A stretch of 64,000 nt of DNA from a candidate division KSB3 bacterium. Its GTDB lineage: Bacteria > Moduliflexota > Moduliflexia > Moduliflexales > Moduliflexaceae. The stretch covers positions 1-64,000 of the forward strand of contig PDSJ01000012.1 of the NCBI GenBank assembly GCA_002748425.1. The letters are read 5' to 3'. Positions within the stretch are counted from its first letter, which is position 1. Every line of letters begins with the position of its first letter. Below the pieces are notes generated by a model that was not told the origin of the DNA, did no database searches, and saw nothing but the letters and a program-made list of their open reading frames with translations. The position numbers and the translations under genes are program-made. Positions 7,515-16,559 of the stretch are shown here, piece by piece.

Positions 7515-8831
7515 TTATTCGGGAGAACCCGTGACGACTTTGCGAATCAATGGACGCGCTTTCGGCTGAACACTGCCGATCGTATAGGATTCTTGGATCG
7601 TTCGAACAGCATCCTCCAGTCTGCTGTGATCGTTATATTCGAGCACACAGAGCGTATCGCCTCGTGTGACCCGGTCTCCAACTTTTTTCTTGAGAATGAT
7701 GCCGGCGGCATGATCGATCTGTGATGCCATGTTGTCCCGCCCTGCCCCTAAAAGCATCGCTGCCGTACCGATGTTTTCGCTATGCATCGAGCTGATATAG
7801 CCGTTGCTCTGCGCTCTGATCTCTTGAGTATATTCAGCACGTTTGAAAGTTTCCGGATTGTCGATGACACTGATGTCGCCCCCTTGAAGCTGAACAAGTT
7901 GGCGGAAGCGCCTCAGTGCAGACCCGTCAGAGAGCACTTGCCGCATTTTTTGCCGCCCTGCGTCGATCGTTTCTGCGACTTTGCCAACTTTCAACATATA
8001 TGCACCAAGTTCAACGGTGAGTTTCACGACATCCTCCGGACCTCTTCCCTGCAACACTTCCAGAGATTCGAGAATCTCGAGTGTGTTCCCGATACAGAAT
8101 CCAAGAGGCTCGTTCATATCCGTAATCAGCGCGACGACGTCTTTACCCATCATAGAAGCGATACTGACCAGGTTTTTCGCCAGGATCGTGGCATCTGCCT
8201 CAGTTTTCATGAATGCACCATTGCCGACTTTCACGTCAAAGACTAGGCCGTCAATGCCTTCTGCCAGCTTTTTGCTCAAAATACTTGCCGTTATAAGCGG
8301 AACGCTTTCGATGGTCGCTGTAACATCGCGCAGAGCGTAGATTTTTTTATCAGCCGGAGCAATATCACTCGTCTGACCGAGCATACAAACGCCTATTGCC
8401 TTGAGAATTTCGACATAACGATCGAGGGGAATGTTGACCTGAAACCCGGGAATTGATTCGAGCTTGTCCAGAGTGCCTCCAGTGTGGCCCAGGCCGCGAC
8501 CGGAGATCATCGGGACGTAGATCCCTGCGGCAGCGGCTGCCGGGGCAAGAGGAATCGAAATTTTGTCACCGACTCCTCCGGTAGAATGTTTATCCACTTT
8601 CTTGCCGGGAAGCAGGGCTAAATCGACGACAGTCCCGGAATGTAGCATAGACTCGGTCAGGGCCACAGTCTCTGCTTTGGTCGCACCTTGGAAAAACATC
8701 GCCATTGTAAAGGCCGCCATTTGATAATTCGGGATACGGGAATTGATGTAGCCATCGACCATGTATTGAATCTCTGCGTGTGTCAGTGCGATACCGTCAC
8801 GTTTCTTCTTGATGATGTCTTGTGGGCGCAT
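7515..8831 (-). CDS. pdp: Pyrimidine-nucleoside (thymidine) phosphorylase
   Basis: A 438-residue glycosyltransferase-family-3-type phosphorylase releasing uracil or thymine from nucleosides. It shows the N-terminal helical domain (KKRDGIALTHAEIQYMVDGY), the hallmark KVDKHSTGGVGDK (about 80-92), the SGRGLGHTGGTLDKLESI loop, and the C-terminal PYNP lid domain. Length matches Pdp/DeoA. It is the promoter-proximal gene of the salvage and phospholipid operon. Pdp accepts uridine and thymidine whereas DeoA is thymidine-specific; the sequence alone does not settle which applies. Confidence 0.95.
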   Translation of the reverse strand: MRPQDIIKKKRDGIALTHAEIQYMVDGYINSRIPNYQMAAFTMAMFFQGATKAETVALTESMLHSGTVVDLALLPGKKVDKHSTGGVGDKISIPLAPAAAAAGIYVPMISGRGLGHTGGTLDKLESIPGFQVNIPLDRYVEILKAIGVCMLGQTSDIAPADKKIYALRDVTATIESVPLITASILSKKLAEGIDGLVFDVKVGNGAFMKTEADATILAKNLVSIASMMGKDVVALITDMNEPLGFCIGNTLEILESLEVLQGRGPEDVVKLTVELGAYMLKVGKVAETIDAGRQKMRQVLSDGSALRRFRQLVQLQGGDISVIDNPETFKRAEYTQEIRAQSNGYISSMHSENIGTAAMLLGAGRDNMASQIDHAAGIILKKKVGDRVTRGDTLCVLEYNDHSRLEDAVRTIQESYTIGSVQPKARPLIRKVVTGSPE

Positions 8832-9343
8832 AACTTATCCGTTGTGTAGGGTTTTCAGAACAAAAACACGATCCCAAGAAATTCGACCGTCACAAAAATC
8901 CTGATTTCACACGATGCAATTATTTTTCTGAAAAAAAACTTGAGAAGTGCGAGTACTTATTAAGTATGTGAAGCAATTGAGATACTTTCGGTTTCTAAAC
9001 CAGAAATACGTAGAAAACGCAAGAAAAATTGTGAAAATTTTTTCGAAAGAAGAAAAATTTACAAAGAATTCACTGCTGCAGGTGTTCTGTGAACGCTTGG
9101 AAATCAGGGCGTATGAAGAGTTCGACCTGAGCTGCGCAGTTGCGATTGTAAATCGGAATCTACGGAGAAAAAACTTGACAATGTGGAGTTGTCATTCCCA
9201 ATTTTTGGGTTGTTTTCTCTTAGCGTTGTCGGATATTTGGGGAAGTGGTGTTTATAAAGATGACGGAGTCTCCACCACTTGCACACCGGCCAACGAGCTG
9301 CTGTCGATCACTTTTTATCGTATTTATTTCAGGAGGTTGAATA
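8832..9343. other. Divergent intergenic region between pdp and the sugar ABC operon
   Basis: 512 bases with no convincing gene. It holds a 13-base palindrome TACTTATTAAGTA (8954-8966), a TTGACA at 9175, and an eight-base inverted repeat (AAGTGGTG 9243-9250, CACCACTT 9273-9280) in the presumed leader of the ABC operon. These are candidate operators; no regulator gene adjoins. A reading frame from GTG 8947 crosses the region but lacks a ribosome binding site and runs into the ABC gene. Confidence 0.4.
9175..9202 (+). promoter_or_regulatory. Candidate promoter of the sugar ABC operon
   Basis: TTGACA at 9175-9180, 16 bases, CCCAAT at 9197-9202 (three of six). It lies about 140 bases before the start codon, with the inverted repeat at 9243-9280 in between. 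Confidence 0.35.
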
Positions 9344-10633
9344 ATGAAAATTTTTACCTTTGCAGGTCTGTTGACGCTTTGTTGTGTGCTGGCGTTAAGT
9401 CATGTCGCTGGAAGCGAGCCCGTTGAGATTACTCTTTGGCACATGGAACAGCCCCCTCATCGAGTCGCACGCGTTCAAGAATTGATCGATGAATTTAATG
9501 CGGCCAACCCTGATATCATCGTTAAGCAGGAGCCGCAAAGTTGGGGAGAAATCTATGCAAAGGCCCCAGCAGCCCTCGCTGCGGGAAATGCACCAGAGCT
9601 TCTGTTTGCCATTCCTGATTTTACCCCTATCTTGAAAGGACTCGGTAAGATTCAGCCGATGGACGATTTTGTCGCTGAGATGGATGCATCACATCATTAT
9701 TATGATGCAGCAATTGCTCCGTATAAATATGATGGAGCTGTATGGGCCGTACCGCTCTACAATATGGTGCAATCACTTTGGTATCGCAAGAGTGTCTTTG
9801 AGCAAGCCGGGGTCGCGCCGCCCGTTACATGGAGTGAATGGCAGGACGTTGTTGAAAAACTCACAAGCGATAAGCAATACGGCATTGGATTACCGGCAAA
9901 TCGGCAGCTGTATACGGATCAAACCATCTATGATTTCATGATTAACGCCGGAGCTGATGACATTTATAATTCTGACGGAACGCTGCGTTTTAACAATCCC
10001 CAAACTATTGAGGCATACGATTTTTATAAACAACTTTACCGTTATTCACCACCGGACAGCCCAAACTGGACCTGGGGCGAGGCTGAAGCCTGTTTCGGTA
10101 ATCGCAGTTGCGCGATGATTCTTCAGTTTACAGTGATTACGACCTATGACACACAGGCCGAAGGAGATGCAGAAGACCTTGGAGTCATCGCGATTCCTCA
10201 TAAAGAAGGCCTGGAAGACCCTGGAACGATTTCTTATGTGAATGGAGTCATGCTGCTCACCGAAGATCAGGCCAAGCAGGAAGCTGCGAAAAAATTTCTG
10301 GCCTTCATTCTGGAGCCTGAGAATTATGGCCGCTTTCTCACTATGGAACCCGGCCTCTTTTTGCCGGTGACTGAAGACGGCAGTCAGGCAAAGAGTTTCT
10401 GGGAAGACCCCTTAGTCGTGAAGTATAGATCCCAGATCGAGACGATGGTAGAAAATTCTACGAAAGGACGCCTCTTCGGATTCACAGATGGCAACACCTT
10501 TCCCAGCATCGCTGCAATTTCAGGGCAGAATTTGCTGGCGCAGGCCCTTCAGTTGCTCCTCATTGACGGCGAATCGGCTGAAAAAGCGATTGCCACCGGG
10601 CAAAAATTGATGGAAGACGCAATTGAGGAGTAA
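9344..10633 (+). CDS. Sugar ABC transporter substrate-binding protein (family 1)
   Basis: A 429-residue periplasmic binding protein of the MalE/UgpB family. The signal peptide spans about 1-24 (MKIFTFAGLLTLCCVLALS) and is followed by EITLWHMEQPPHRVARVQELIDEFNAANPDIIV, the standard start of the family. Further family signatures are AGNAPELLFAIPDFTP and YGIGLPANRQ. AGGAGG lies 7 bases upstream of the ATG. It is the first gene of an operon with two permeases, an FGGY kinase and a SIS isomerase, so the ligand is probably a sugar or polyol that is phosphorylated after entry. The exact ligand is unknown. Confidence 0.92.
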   Translation: MKIFTFAGLLTLCCVLALSHVAGSEPVEITLWHMEQPPHRVARVQELIDEFNAANPDIIVKQEPQSWGEIYAKAPAALAAGNAPELLFAIPDFTPILKGLGKIQPMDDFVAEMDASHHYYDAAIAPYKYDGAVWAVPLYNMVQSLWYRKSVFEQAGVAPPVTWSEWQDVVEKLTSDKQYGIGLPANRQLYTDQTIYDFMINAGADDIYNSDGTLRFNNPQTIEAYDFYKQLYRYSPPDSPNWTWGEAEACFGNRSCAMILQFTVITTYDTQAEGDAEDLGVIAIPHKEGLEDPGTISYVNGVMLLTEDQAKQEAAKKFLAFILEPENYGRFLTMEPGLFLPVTEDGSQAKSFWEDPLVVKYRSQIETMVENSTKGRLFGFTDGNTFPSIAAISGQNLLAQALQLLLIDGESAEKAIATGQKLMEDAIEE

Positions 10634-10641
10634 GAACAAAA

Positions 10642-10668
10642 CAGGGGAGAGCGTCATTCTCTCCCCTG
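10642..10668 (+). terminator. GC-rich hairpin after the binding-protein gene (attenuation/mRNA stability)
   Basis: A perfect ten-base stem (CAGGGGAGAG and CTCTCCCCTG) with a seven-base loop, 8 bases after the stop. No T-tract follows, so it probably protects the upstream mRNA or partly terminates, keeping binding protein above permease levels as between malE and malF. Confidence 0.6.
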
Positions 10669-10692
10669 CCTTTCCCCACAGCGTGATAAATT

Positions 10693-11625
10693 ATGACTGA
10701 CAGTACACATCGACCTCATGGATGTGGAATACACGTTTTTAGACCGGAGTGGCAACATATTCTCGGATATCTCTTTGTCCTGCCGCTGCTGTTATGGCTG
10801 GCGGGAACGATTCTGTATCCATTACTCTCGACAGTGTATCTCAGCATGCAGAATATTAAAATCATCGGCAGTAGCGGGAAATTTGTCGGGATCGAAAATT
10901 ACCTCCGTGTATTCAGCTCATTACAGTTCTGGGCTGCGACATGGCGAAGTCTGCTATGGGTACTGGGGAATGCCGTTTTACAAACGTTATTGGCCTTTGC
11001 CGTTGCGCTTATTTTACAACAGCAGTTCAAAGGCCGCCAATTTGTTCGTCTTTGGATCATTCTGCCATGGATAGTGCCGACAGTCGTTGTGGTGGTCATT
11101 TGGAGATGGCTGCTGACAGCCTCCGGAGGCATTGTCAACTATTTACTCCTTACCATTGGCATCATCGACGAGCCGATAGGTTTCTTCAGCACCGCAGGCC
11201 GGGCATTCCTCTCTGTCATTGTGATTAATTCCTGGCGCTGGTTTCCCTTTGTCACTGTGATTCTGCTAGCAGCTCTGTTGCGAATCCCCCGCGAATTATA
11301 TGAGGCTTCCGGAGTTGACGGTGCATCAGCCCGGCAGCAGTTCGTTCACATCACCCTGCCGGGCTTACAGCCGGTACTGTTTGTTCTGGGGCTTGTAGGA
11401 ACCTTACTGTCGTTTAATGTCTTTGATGTTATCTGGTTATTGACAGGGGGTGGACCGTCTTCAGGAACGGCGACACTGCCGGTGCTGATCTACGAGACGG
11501 CATTTAAAAAATATCGTTTGAGTCAAGCTGCGGCGATGTCGGTGATCGTCGGTCTGTTTCTGTTAGTGTTTGCCGCGTTGTTTATCCACTATATGGCGCC
11601 TTCACTGGAAGAGGAGCACAGGTAA
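10693..11625 (+). CDS. Sugar ABC transporter permease (MalF/UgpA-like)
   Basis: A 310-residue inner-membrane permease with about six hydrophobic helices. The EAA loop that docks the ATPase is readable near residues 205-225: ELYEASGVDGASARQQFVHITLPGL. YLFVLPLLLWL and FVGIENYLRVF are typical of the UgpA/MalF group. The next permease gene begins 1 base after its stop. It requires a MalK-type ATPase that this operon does not encode. Confidence 0.92.
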   Translation: MTDSTHRPHGCGIHVFRPEWQHILGYLFVLPLLLWLAGTILYPLLSTVYLSMQNIKIIGSSGKFVGIENYLRVFSSLQFWAATWRSLLWVLGNAVLQTLLAFAVALILQQQFKGRQFVRLWIILPWIVPTVVVVVIWRWLLTASGGIVNYLLLTIGIIDEPIGFFSTAGRAFLSVIVINSWRWFPFVTVILLAALLRIPRELYEASGVDGASARQQFVHITLPGLQPVLFVLGLVGTLLSFNVFDVIWLLTGGGPSSGTATLPVLIYETAFKKYRLSQAAAMSVIVGLFLLVFAALFIHYMAPSLEEEHR

Positions 11626-11626
11626 A

Positions 11627-12454
11627 ATGGTACGCCGAGAGCATCCATTGGTCATCTTTGTTTCATTGCTTTTGTTGTTCCTGATGGTTTTTGCCCCGTT
11701 TTACTGGATTTTCTCTTCATCAATAAAAGCTCCTCAGGAAATTATCACTCGAGTCCCGACAGGGTTTCCGCATTCTTTTACCTTGCAACATTACGACACA
11801 CTGCTCCGCTCATCGGCGTATCCGACATATTTATGGAACAGTATTCAGGTTGCGCTGGAGACAATGGCGATTAGCGTTGTGCTGTCAACTCTCGCAGCAT
11901 ACGGATTATATCGGATCGAATTTCCGGGACGGCAGCTCATTTTTCGTATTATTTTGGTGACTTATGCCTTTCCTGGTGTACTGTTACTTATCCCTCTCTA
12001 TAGCGTGATGAGTACGATTGGGCTAATCGATCGCTTGACAGCCCTTGTTATCGTGAATGTCACGTTTGCCACTCCGTTTGCCGTCTGGATGTTGCAAGCA
12101 TTCTTCAGAACCATACCATCCGACTTGGAAGAAGCGGCTCGGCTCGATGGAGCAACCCGTCTGCAAATTCTGCTCAAGATTATTTTTCCCTTGGCAGCTC
12201 CAGGAGTTGCCAGTGTTGCCGTCTTTGCATTTATCACGTCGTGGACCGAGTATATGTTTGCATCGATCTTGGTCAATAGTGAAATATCTCGAACGCTTCC
12301 GGTCGGTTTAGCCGGGATTATCGGCCAATATCAGATTGACTGGGGCCTGCTGCTTGCTGGTGCCGCTTTAACGACGCTGCCTGTTATCATCTTTTTCGCT
12401 TTTGTCGGACGCTATTTTGTTGAAGGACTCACAAGTGGAGCAGTGAAGTCATGA
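11627..12454 (+). CDS. Sugar ABC transporter permease (MalG/UgpE-like)
   Basis: A 275-residue second permease. The frame opens at 11570, but ATG 11627 is preceded by GAGGAG and directly follows the previous stop; starting there gives a normal MalG-type N-terminus (helix LVIFVSLLLLFLMVFAPFYWIF). The EAA loop is DLEEAARLDGATRLQILLKI, and PLAAPG follows it. FKRIP-like entry sequences and about six helices are present. Its last four bases (ATGA) overlap the start of the kinase gene, implying translational coupling. Confidence 0.92.
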   Translation: MVRREHPLVIFVSLLLLFLMVFAPFYWIFSSSIKAPQEIITRVPTGFPHSFTLQHYDTLLRSSAYPTYLWNSIQVALETMAISVVLSTLAAYGLYRIEFPGRQLIFRIILVTYAFPGVLLLIPLYSVMSTIGLIDRLTALVIVNVTFATPFAVWMLQAFFRTIPSDLEEAARLDGATRLQILLKIIFPLAAPGVASVAVFAFITSWTEYMFASILVNSEISRTLPVGLAGIIGQYQIDWGLLLAGAALTTLPVIIFFAFVGRYFVEGLTSGAVKS

Positions 12455-13995
12455 GATCAGAACAATATCTTCTCGGCTTAGATGCCGGGCTGAGTGTGAC
12501 GAAAGCGGCTCTTTTTGATGCAAGTGGACGAGAAGTACTGACGGTCGGCCGTCGATCCAGGCTTCTCAGTCCGCAGCCTGGCTGGGCCGAGCTTGATATG
12601 CTTGATATGTGGGAAAGCACTGTCGAAGCCATTCGTGAGTTACTGGTGCTTTCCCAGGTCGATAAGACTCAAATCTCTGGAGTTGGACTGAGCGGGAATA
12701 TGGTCGGAGCTTGGTTGATCGATAAGCAGGGACATCCTGTACGCAATGCGATTCTAGTGTGTGATAATCGCACAGGCCCTCTGGTCGAACAGCTCATTCA
12801 GGAACAGCCGGATATCTTGCATCAGATTTATTGCTCTTCCGGCTGTGTGATGGAGTTTGGCTGTACCCTGCCGCTCATACGATGGCTGGATGAACACGAA
12901 GCGGATTCGTTACGTAACGCTCATACGGTCTTATGCAGCAAGGATTGGATATGTTACCAATTTACCGGTTCCCGGCAGCTTGATTACACTGAGGCTGCAG
13001 TGCTCCCCGGCGATAATCAGGCACGGGCCTATAACGAATCCCTGTTCGATCTCTTGGGAATTTCCCGCTGGAGGCATCTTTTTCCTCCGGTGAGGGCATC
13101 ATATCAGTTGGTAGGACGGATCACGTCCCAGGCAGCGGAGCAGTCCGGCTTGTCTGTCGGTACGCCTGTTGTCGCAGGGGCCGGTGATGTTCCTTCATCA
13201 GCAATCGGTGCAGGCGCCGTGATGCCCGGGATGGCGTGTACAGTACTTGGGACGACCTGTCATAATAGTCTGGTCGTGTCGCAAGCTGTCTTTGAGCCTC
13301 CTGATGTCGGCTTACTGTTTGTGTTACCGGAATCGTTCTGGCTTCGGACGATGGTGAATTTAACCGGGACGCCAAATCTTGATTGGGGAATCAAACAATT
13401 TTGCGCTTGGGAACGTGAAGTTAATTTGTCGCAACAAGGCATATTTGAAACGGCGCAGACGTTGGCACAGCAGAGTCCGCCGGGAGCGAACGGTGTCATA
13501 TTTCACCCCTATTTACATCCTGTAGGAGTGATTGCACCTTTTGTCGAACCACATGCCAAAGCGCAATTTTTTGGAATCACCAACTCGACGACACGTCATG
13601 ATCTGCTCAGAGCGATTTATGAAGGTGTGGCTTTGGCCATTCGTGATTGTTATGAGGCGATTGGTGTGCCCGATGAAATTCGTCTGGTCGGCGGAGGGAC
13701 GAAAAGTGACTTTTGGTGCCGGGTGATTGCAGATTGTACGGGCAGCCGGATCGCGATACCGGATGGCAACGAATTTGGAGCAAAGGGCGCTGCACTCCTG
13801 GCAGCGGTAGGACTTGGATGGTTCGAAGACATTTCCGAAGCCTCACAAAAGACAAGCACTATCAGACGTAGATATGCTCCGAATTCCGATCTGAAAGCAG
13901 TTTATGATGCCGCGTATGCAGTTTACCGTCAGCTGCGTATCGATCTTCGCGCGTCTTGGCGCTTAGATAATACGTTTGCTGTCGATCGAGGTTGA
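12451..13995 (+). CDS. FGGY-family carbohydrate kinase (xylulokinase-like)
   Basis: A 514-residue sugar or polyol kinase of the FGGY family. Domain I starts with LGLDAGLSVTKAALFDASG (phosphate 1 motif, about 7-25) and AELDMLDMW. Domain II carries GAGDVPSSAIGAG, LGTTCHNSL and the adenosine motif LVGGGTKSDFW (about 414-424). The length and the first motif resemble xylulokinase and L-xylulose/erythritol kinases more than glycerol kinase. The gene overlaps the upstream permease by 4 bases, so the imported compound is very likely its substrate. Specificity cannot be read from sequence. Confidence 0.92.
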   Translation: MRSEQYLLGLDAGLSVTKAALFDASGREVLTVGRRSRLLSPQPGWAELDMLDMWESTVEAIRELLVLSQVDKTQISGVGLSGNMVGAWLIDKQGHPVRNAILVCDNRTGPLVEQLIQEQPDILHQIYCSSGCVMEFGCTLPLIRWLDEHEADSLRNAHTVLCSKDWICYQFTGSRQLDYTEAAVLPGDNQARAYNESLFDLLGISRWRHLFPPVRASYQLVGRITSQAAEQSGLSVGTPVVAGAGDVPSSAIGAGAVMPGMACTVLGTTCHNSLVVSQAVFEPPDVGLLFVLPESFWLRTMVNLTGTPNLDWGIKQFCAWEREVNLSQQGIFETAQTLAQQSPPGANGVIFHPYLHPVGVIAPFVEPHAKAQFFGITNSTTRHDLLRAIYEGVALAIRDCYEAIGVPDEIRLVGGGTKSDFWCRVIADCTGSRIAIPDGNEFGAKGAALLAAVGLGWFEDISEASQKTSTIRRRYAPNSDLKAVYDAAYAVYRQLRIDLRASWRLDNTFAVDRG

Positions 13996-14088
13996 GGTTC
14001 CTCATTGCAGGAACTCTGCGAATATAACAACGATGGAGAGTGCTATAGGCTGTGTATAGTGCTTTACACGTGTATCGGGAGGGCAGTT

Positions 14089-14847
14089 ATGAAACATCAC
14101 GACAAAGATGCTTTGTCGGGAATTGATCGATATTTTACAATAGTAATGCAGCATTTGGAACATGTGCTTGCCTCACAACGTTCGGTCATGGAGCGCGTTG
14201 CGGTTTTGTGGGCTGAAACGATACATCAGGATCATCTTATTTATGTGTTTGGAAGCGGACATTCGCGCTATATTGCCGGAGAATTGTTTTTTCGGGCCGG
14301 CGGCCTGGGTGCCGTTATGTTGATTGACGACCCGGCAGAAGGAATGGCTGAGCGAGTTGAGGGATATGCGGCTAATTTTATGGGGAAGTATGACATCCAG
14401 CCGGGAGATCTGCTTGTGGTGGCTTCACAGTCGGGAATTAACCCCGTTCCGATTGAAGTTGCCCTTGAAGGGAAACGGATGGGCGCTGCTGTGCTTGCTG
14501 TGACCAGCCTGGCACATTCACAAGTCGTTCAGTCGCGGCACTCTTCAGGTCACAAGTTATACGAAGTGTCGGATATTGTACTTGACACGATGGTCCCGAA
14601 AGGAGATGCGGTCGTTGAACTTCCGAATTCCGGCTGGCGTGTCTCTCCGGTTTCAACCATTATCAGTGTGGCGATTTTGAATGCGATTGTTGCGCAAACT
14701 GCCTGTAATCTTGAGGACTTAGGTACGCTGCCGCCTGTATTTGTGAGCGCAAATTTACCTGAAGGTGATGTTCATAATCAGCAGGTTGTCAAAAAATATT
14801 GGCAGCGTTTGGCGCGTTTTCCAATGTTGAACATTCAAAGTGGTTGA
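14089..14847 (+). CDS. SIS-domain phosphosugar-binding protein (UPF0309-like)
   Basis: A 252-residue cytoplasmic protein with one SIS fold: the substrate loop VFGSGHSRYIAGELFFRAGG (about 53-72) and the ASQSGINPVPIEVAL segment match phosphosugar isomerases and the UPF0309 group. The upstream codons to 14005 lack a ribosome binding site, while ATG 14089 follows GGGAGG. It is last of the intact genes in the ABC operon and may isomerise the product of the neighbouring kinase or act as its regulatory sensor. The chemistry is not proven for the family. Confidence 0.88.
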   Translation: MKHHDKDALSGIDRYFTIVMQHLEHVLASQRSVMERVAVLWAETIHQDHLIYVFGSGHSRYIAGELFFRAGGLGAVMLIDDPAEGMAERVEGYAANFMGKYDIQPGDLLVVASQSGINPVPIEVALEGKRMGAAVLAVTSLAHSQVVQSRHSSGHKLYEVSDIVLDTMVPKGDAVVELPNSGWRVSPVSTIISVAILNAIVAQTACNLEDLGTLPPVFVSANLPEGDVHNQQVVKKYWQRLARFPMLNIQSG

Positions 14848-14967
14848 AAGAATGCCGTGATGGACGTATGATTGTCACGTGCAGGACGTACAATGAGTAC
14901 ACGTGGTCTCGCTTGTGCCTGCATTGGAAGGATGTTTCATGATACGATAAAATTTTGTGGCTCGGAG

Positions 14968-15859
14968 ATGGATATACTTTGGGGAACTCCCATTCTGCTA
15001 AAAGTCAGCTTAGTCTTCGTGCAGATTTTACTGTTGATACGTAAGAAATTCCAGCTTGGCACGGCAATGATCGCCGGAGCGCTTGTGCTGGGACTCTGGT
15101 GCCGGATGAGCGCAGGGGAATTAGCATATTCAATAGCGACCACCATGCTGGATGTCAAGACCATTCTCTTGAGTCTTGTCGTCGTCTTGATTCTGATTCT
15201 CAGCCGTTCTCTGGAACATCTCGAGCAGATGAAGCGTTTATTGACGTCGTTCAAGGGGCTGGTAAGTAACGACCGCTTTAATCTTGTGCTGTTCCCTGCG
15301 TTGATCGGTTTATTGCCGATGCCTGGGGGCGCGATATTTTCAGCTCCGATGGTGGAAGAGCTGGGACGTGAACATCATCTAAACGTTATTGAATTATTGG
15401 TTCCGGTATATTTGGGAGTTTGCCTGGCCCTTATATCTATGATGTGGCGATTTTTGTGTTCAAAGAGGTGCTGGTGGATAGTCGTGCCGTGATCGATTTA
15501 AGCGTATTTTTAGCCCGGCAGCCCATTCCGCTTTGGATTCTCGTTATTCTGCTTCCCTTTATTGTCGGCAGTATCGGTGGTATCGCTGTTGCTTTTGTCG
15601 GAACCTCATTCCCGGTGCTGCCTCGTTGTTTCACACCGTGCAGCTTGACGACTCATTAGTGCTGCCATACCTGGTTCTGGGGTACTGTGCGGGATTCTCA
15701 GGGGAGTTGATATCGCCGTTGCATGTCTGCCTGATTTTCAGTCAGGAGTATTTTGACGCTGATGTCCGAACAGTCTATCACGTACTTTGGCAGCCGGTTC
15801 TCATGTTGTTCCTGGGAAGTATCGTGTATTTCGCATTTTTGATCCTCCTGAATGCTTAA
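14968..15859 (+). pseudogene. Frameshifted DUF401-family membrane transporter
   Basis: The product resembles DUF401 integral membrane proteins of about 400 residues. It starts normally (MDILWGTPILLKVSLVFVQ), reaches LLPMPGGAIFSAPMVEELG in frame 1, then family sequence jumps to frame 2 at 15392 (NYWFRYIWEFAWPLYL, ending at a stop), to frame 3 (VILLPFIVGSIGGIAVAFVG), and back to frame 2 near 15620 (LPYLVLGYCAGFSGELISPLHVCL). At least three frameshifts in about 230 bases argue for a decayed gene rather than one assembly error, and no homopolymer explains them. The intact gene may have been a permease for the sugar acid or polyol handled by the preceding operon; this is inference. Confidence 0.82.
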
Positions 15860-15904
15860 AGAATAAGAGGACGAGAGCAGGGAAAGACGAGTGTACGTGC
15901 CTGT

Positions 15905-16408
15905 ATGTTCTTAGCTCCGTTCGTTATGAGAAGATCTCTTCACAATCTTGTCTGCTTCTGGCTACCGCCGATTGCATACATGCTGGCTGTTTTTGTCGTG
16001 TCGGCCCAGTCGAATCCCCGCATCGGCGGACATACCCCGGATTATGTACTGCATGCCCTGGAATATGTTCTTTTAGCATTGCTGTTGATCCGTCTCCTGC
16101 TTTCACGCCATAACGGGAACAATGACTTCGCGCGCTGGCAGTACTGCTGTCTGATGGGCATGCTGCTGGCTGTCGCGTATGGAATCAGTGACGAGGTGCA
16201 TCAATACTTCATCCCTGGGCGTCATTGCAGCCTGCACGACGTCCTGGCAGATGCGTTTGGAGCATCTGTGGCATACGCAGCAGGCTGTCTCGATTATCTC
16301 ATTGTTGGGAAGCGGCACGCATGGTCTAAGCAGCTCATGAGGCTGGGTTCCCTCGCGTCGATTTCGTATGCTGTTGCTCGCCTGAAATGCAGCAACCGCA
16401 TTCCCTGA
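15905..16408 (+). CDS. VanZ-like membrane protein
   Basis: A 167-residue protein with four hydrophobic helices and the VanZ-family signature GISDEVHQYFIPGRHCSLHDVLADAFGA (in two adjoining pieces, about residues 97-124). VanZ gives low-level teicoplanin resistance in enterococci; most chromosomal homologues have unknown roles in the envelope. Starts at 15905 or at the ATG of MRRSLHNL (15929) are both possible; neither has a clear ribosome binding site. Confidence 0.85.
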   Translation: MFLAPFVMRRSLHNLVCFWLPPIAYMLAVFVVSAQSNPRIGGHTPDYVLHALEYVLLALLLIRLLLSRHNGNNDFARWQYCCLMGMLLAVAYGISDEVHQYFIPGRHCSLHDVLADAFGASVAYAAGCLDYLIVGKRHAWSKQLMRLGSLASISYAVARLKCSNRIP

Positions 16409-16457
16409 GAGGCTGATCAGGTTTTTTGAAAAAAATGTCCTGAATCTTCAAATGTTC

Positions 16458-16486
16458 TTGACAGCAACGTCCGGCTTTTCACTGAT
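16458..16486 (+). promoter_or_regulatory. Candidate promoter of the MsbA-type exporter gene
   Basis: TTGACA at 16458-16463, 17 bases, ACTGAT at 16481-16486 (three of six), about 70 bases before the start codon. Confidence 0.4.
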
Positions 16487-16559
16487 AGATGACTCATGCG
16501 CTTCCTGTGAAGACGATCTGCGTTCTTAGTTTCAAAAGATCCCTGGCAGCACAATAGTT

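Noticed and set aside
8947..9426. 159-codon plus-strand frame from GTG across the pdp/ABC intergenic region
   Set aside because: No ribosome binding site, AT-rich non-family sequence, and it overlaps the binding-protein gene by 80 bases.
15040..15070. Sigma-54 promoter (TGGCAC) near 15056
   Set aside because: TTGC is missing at the -12 position and the site lies inside the DUF401 gene.
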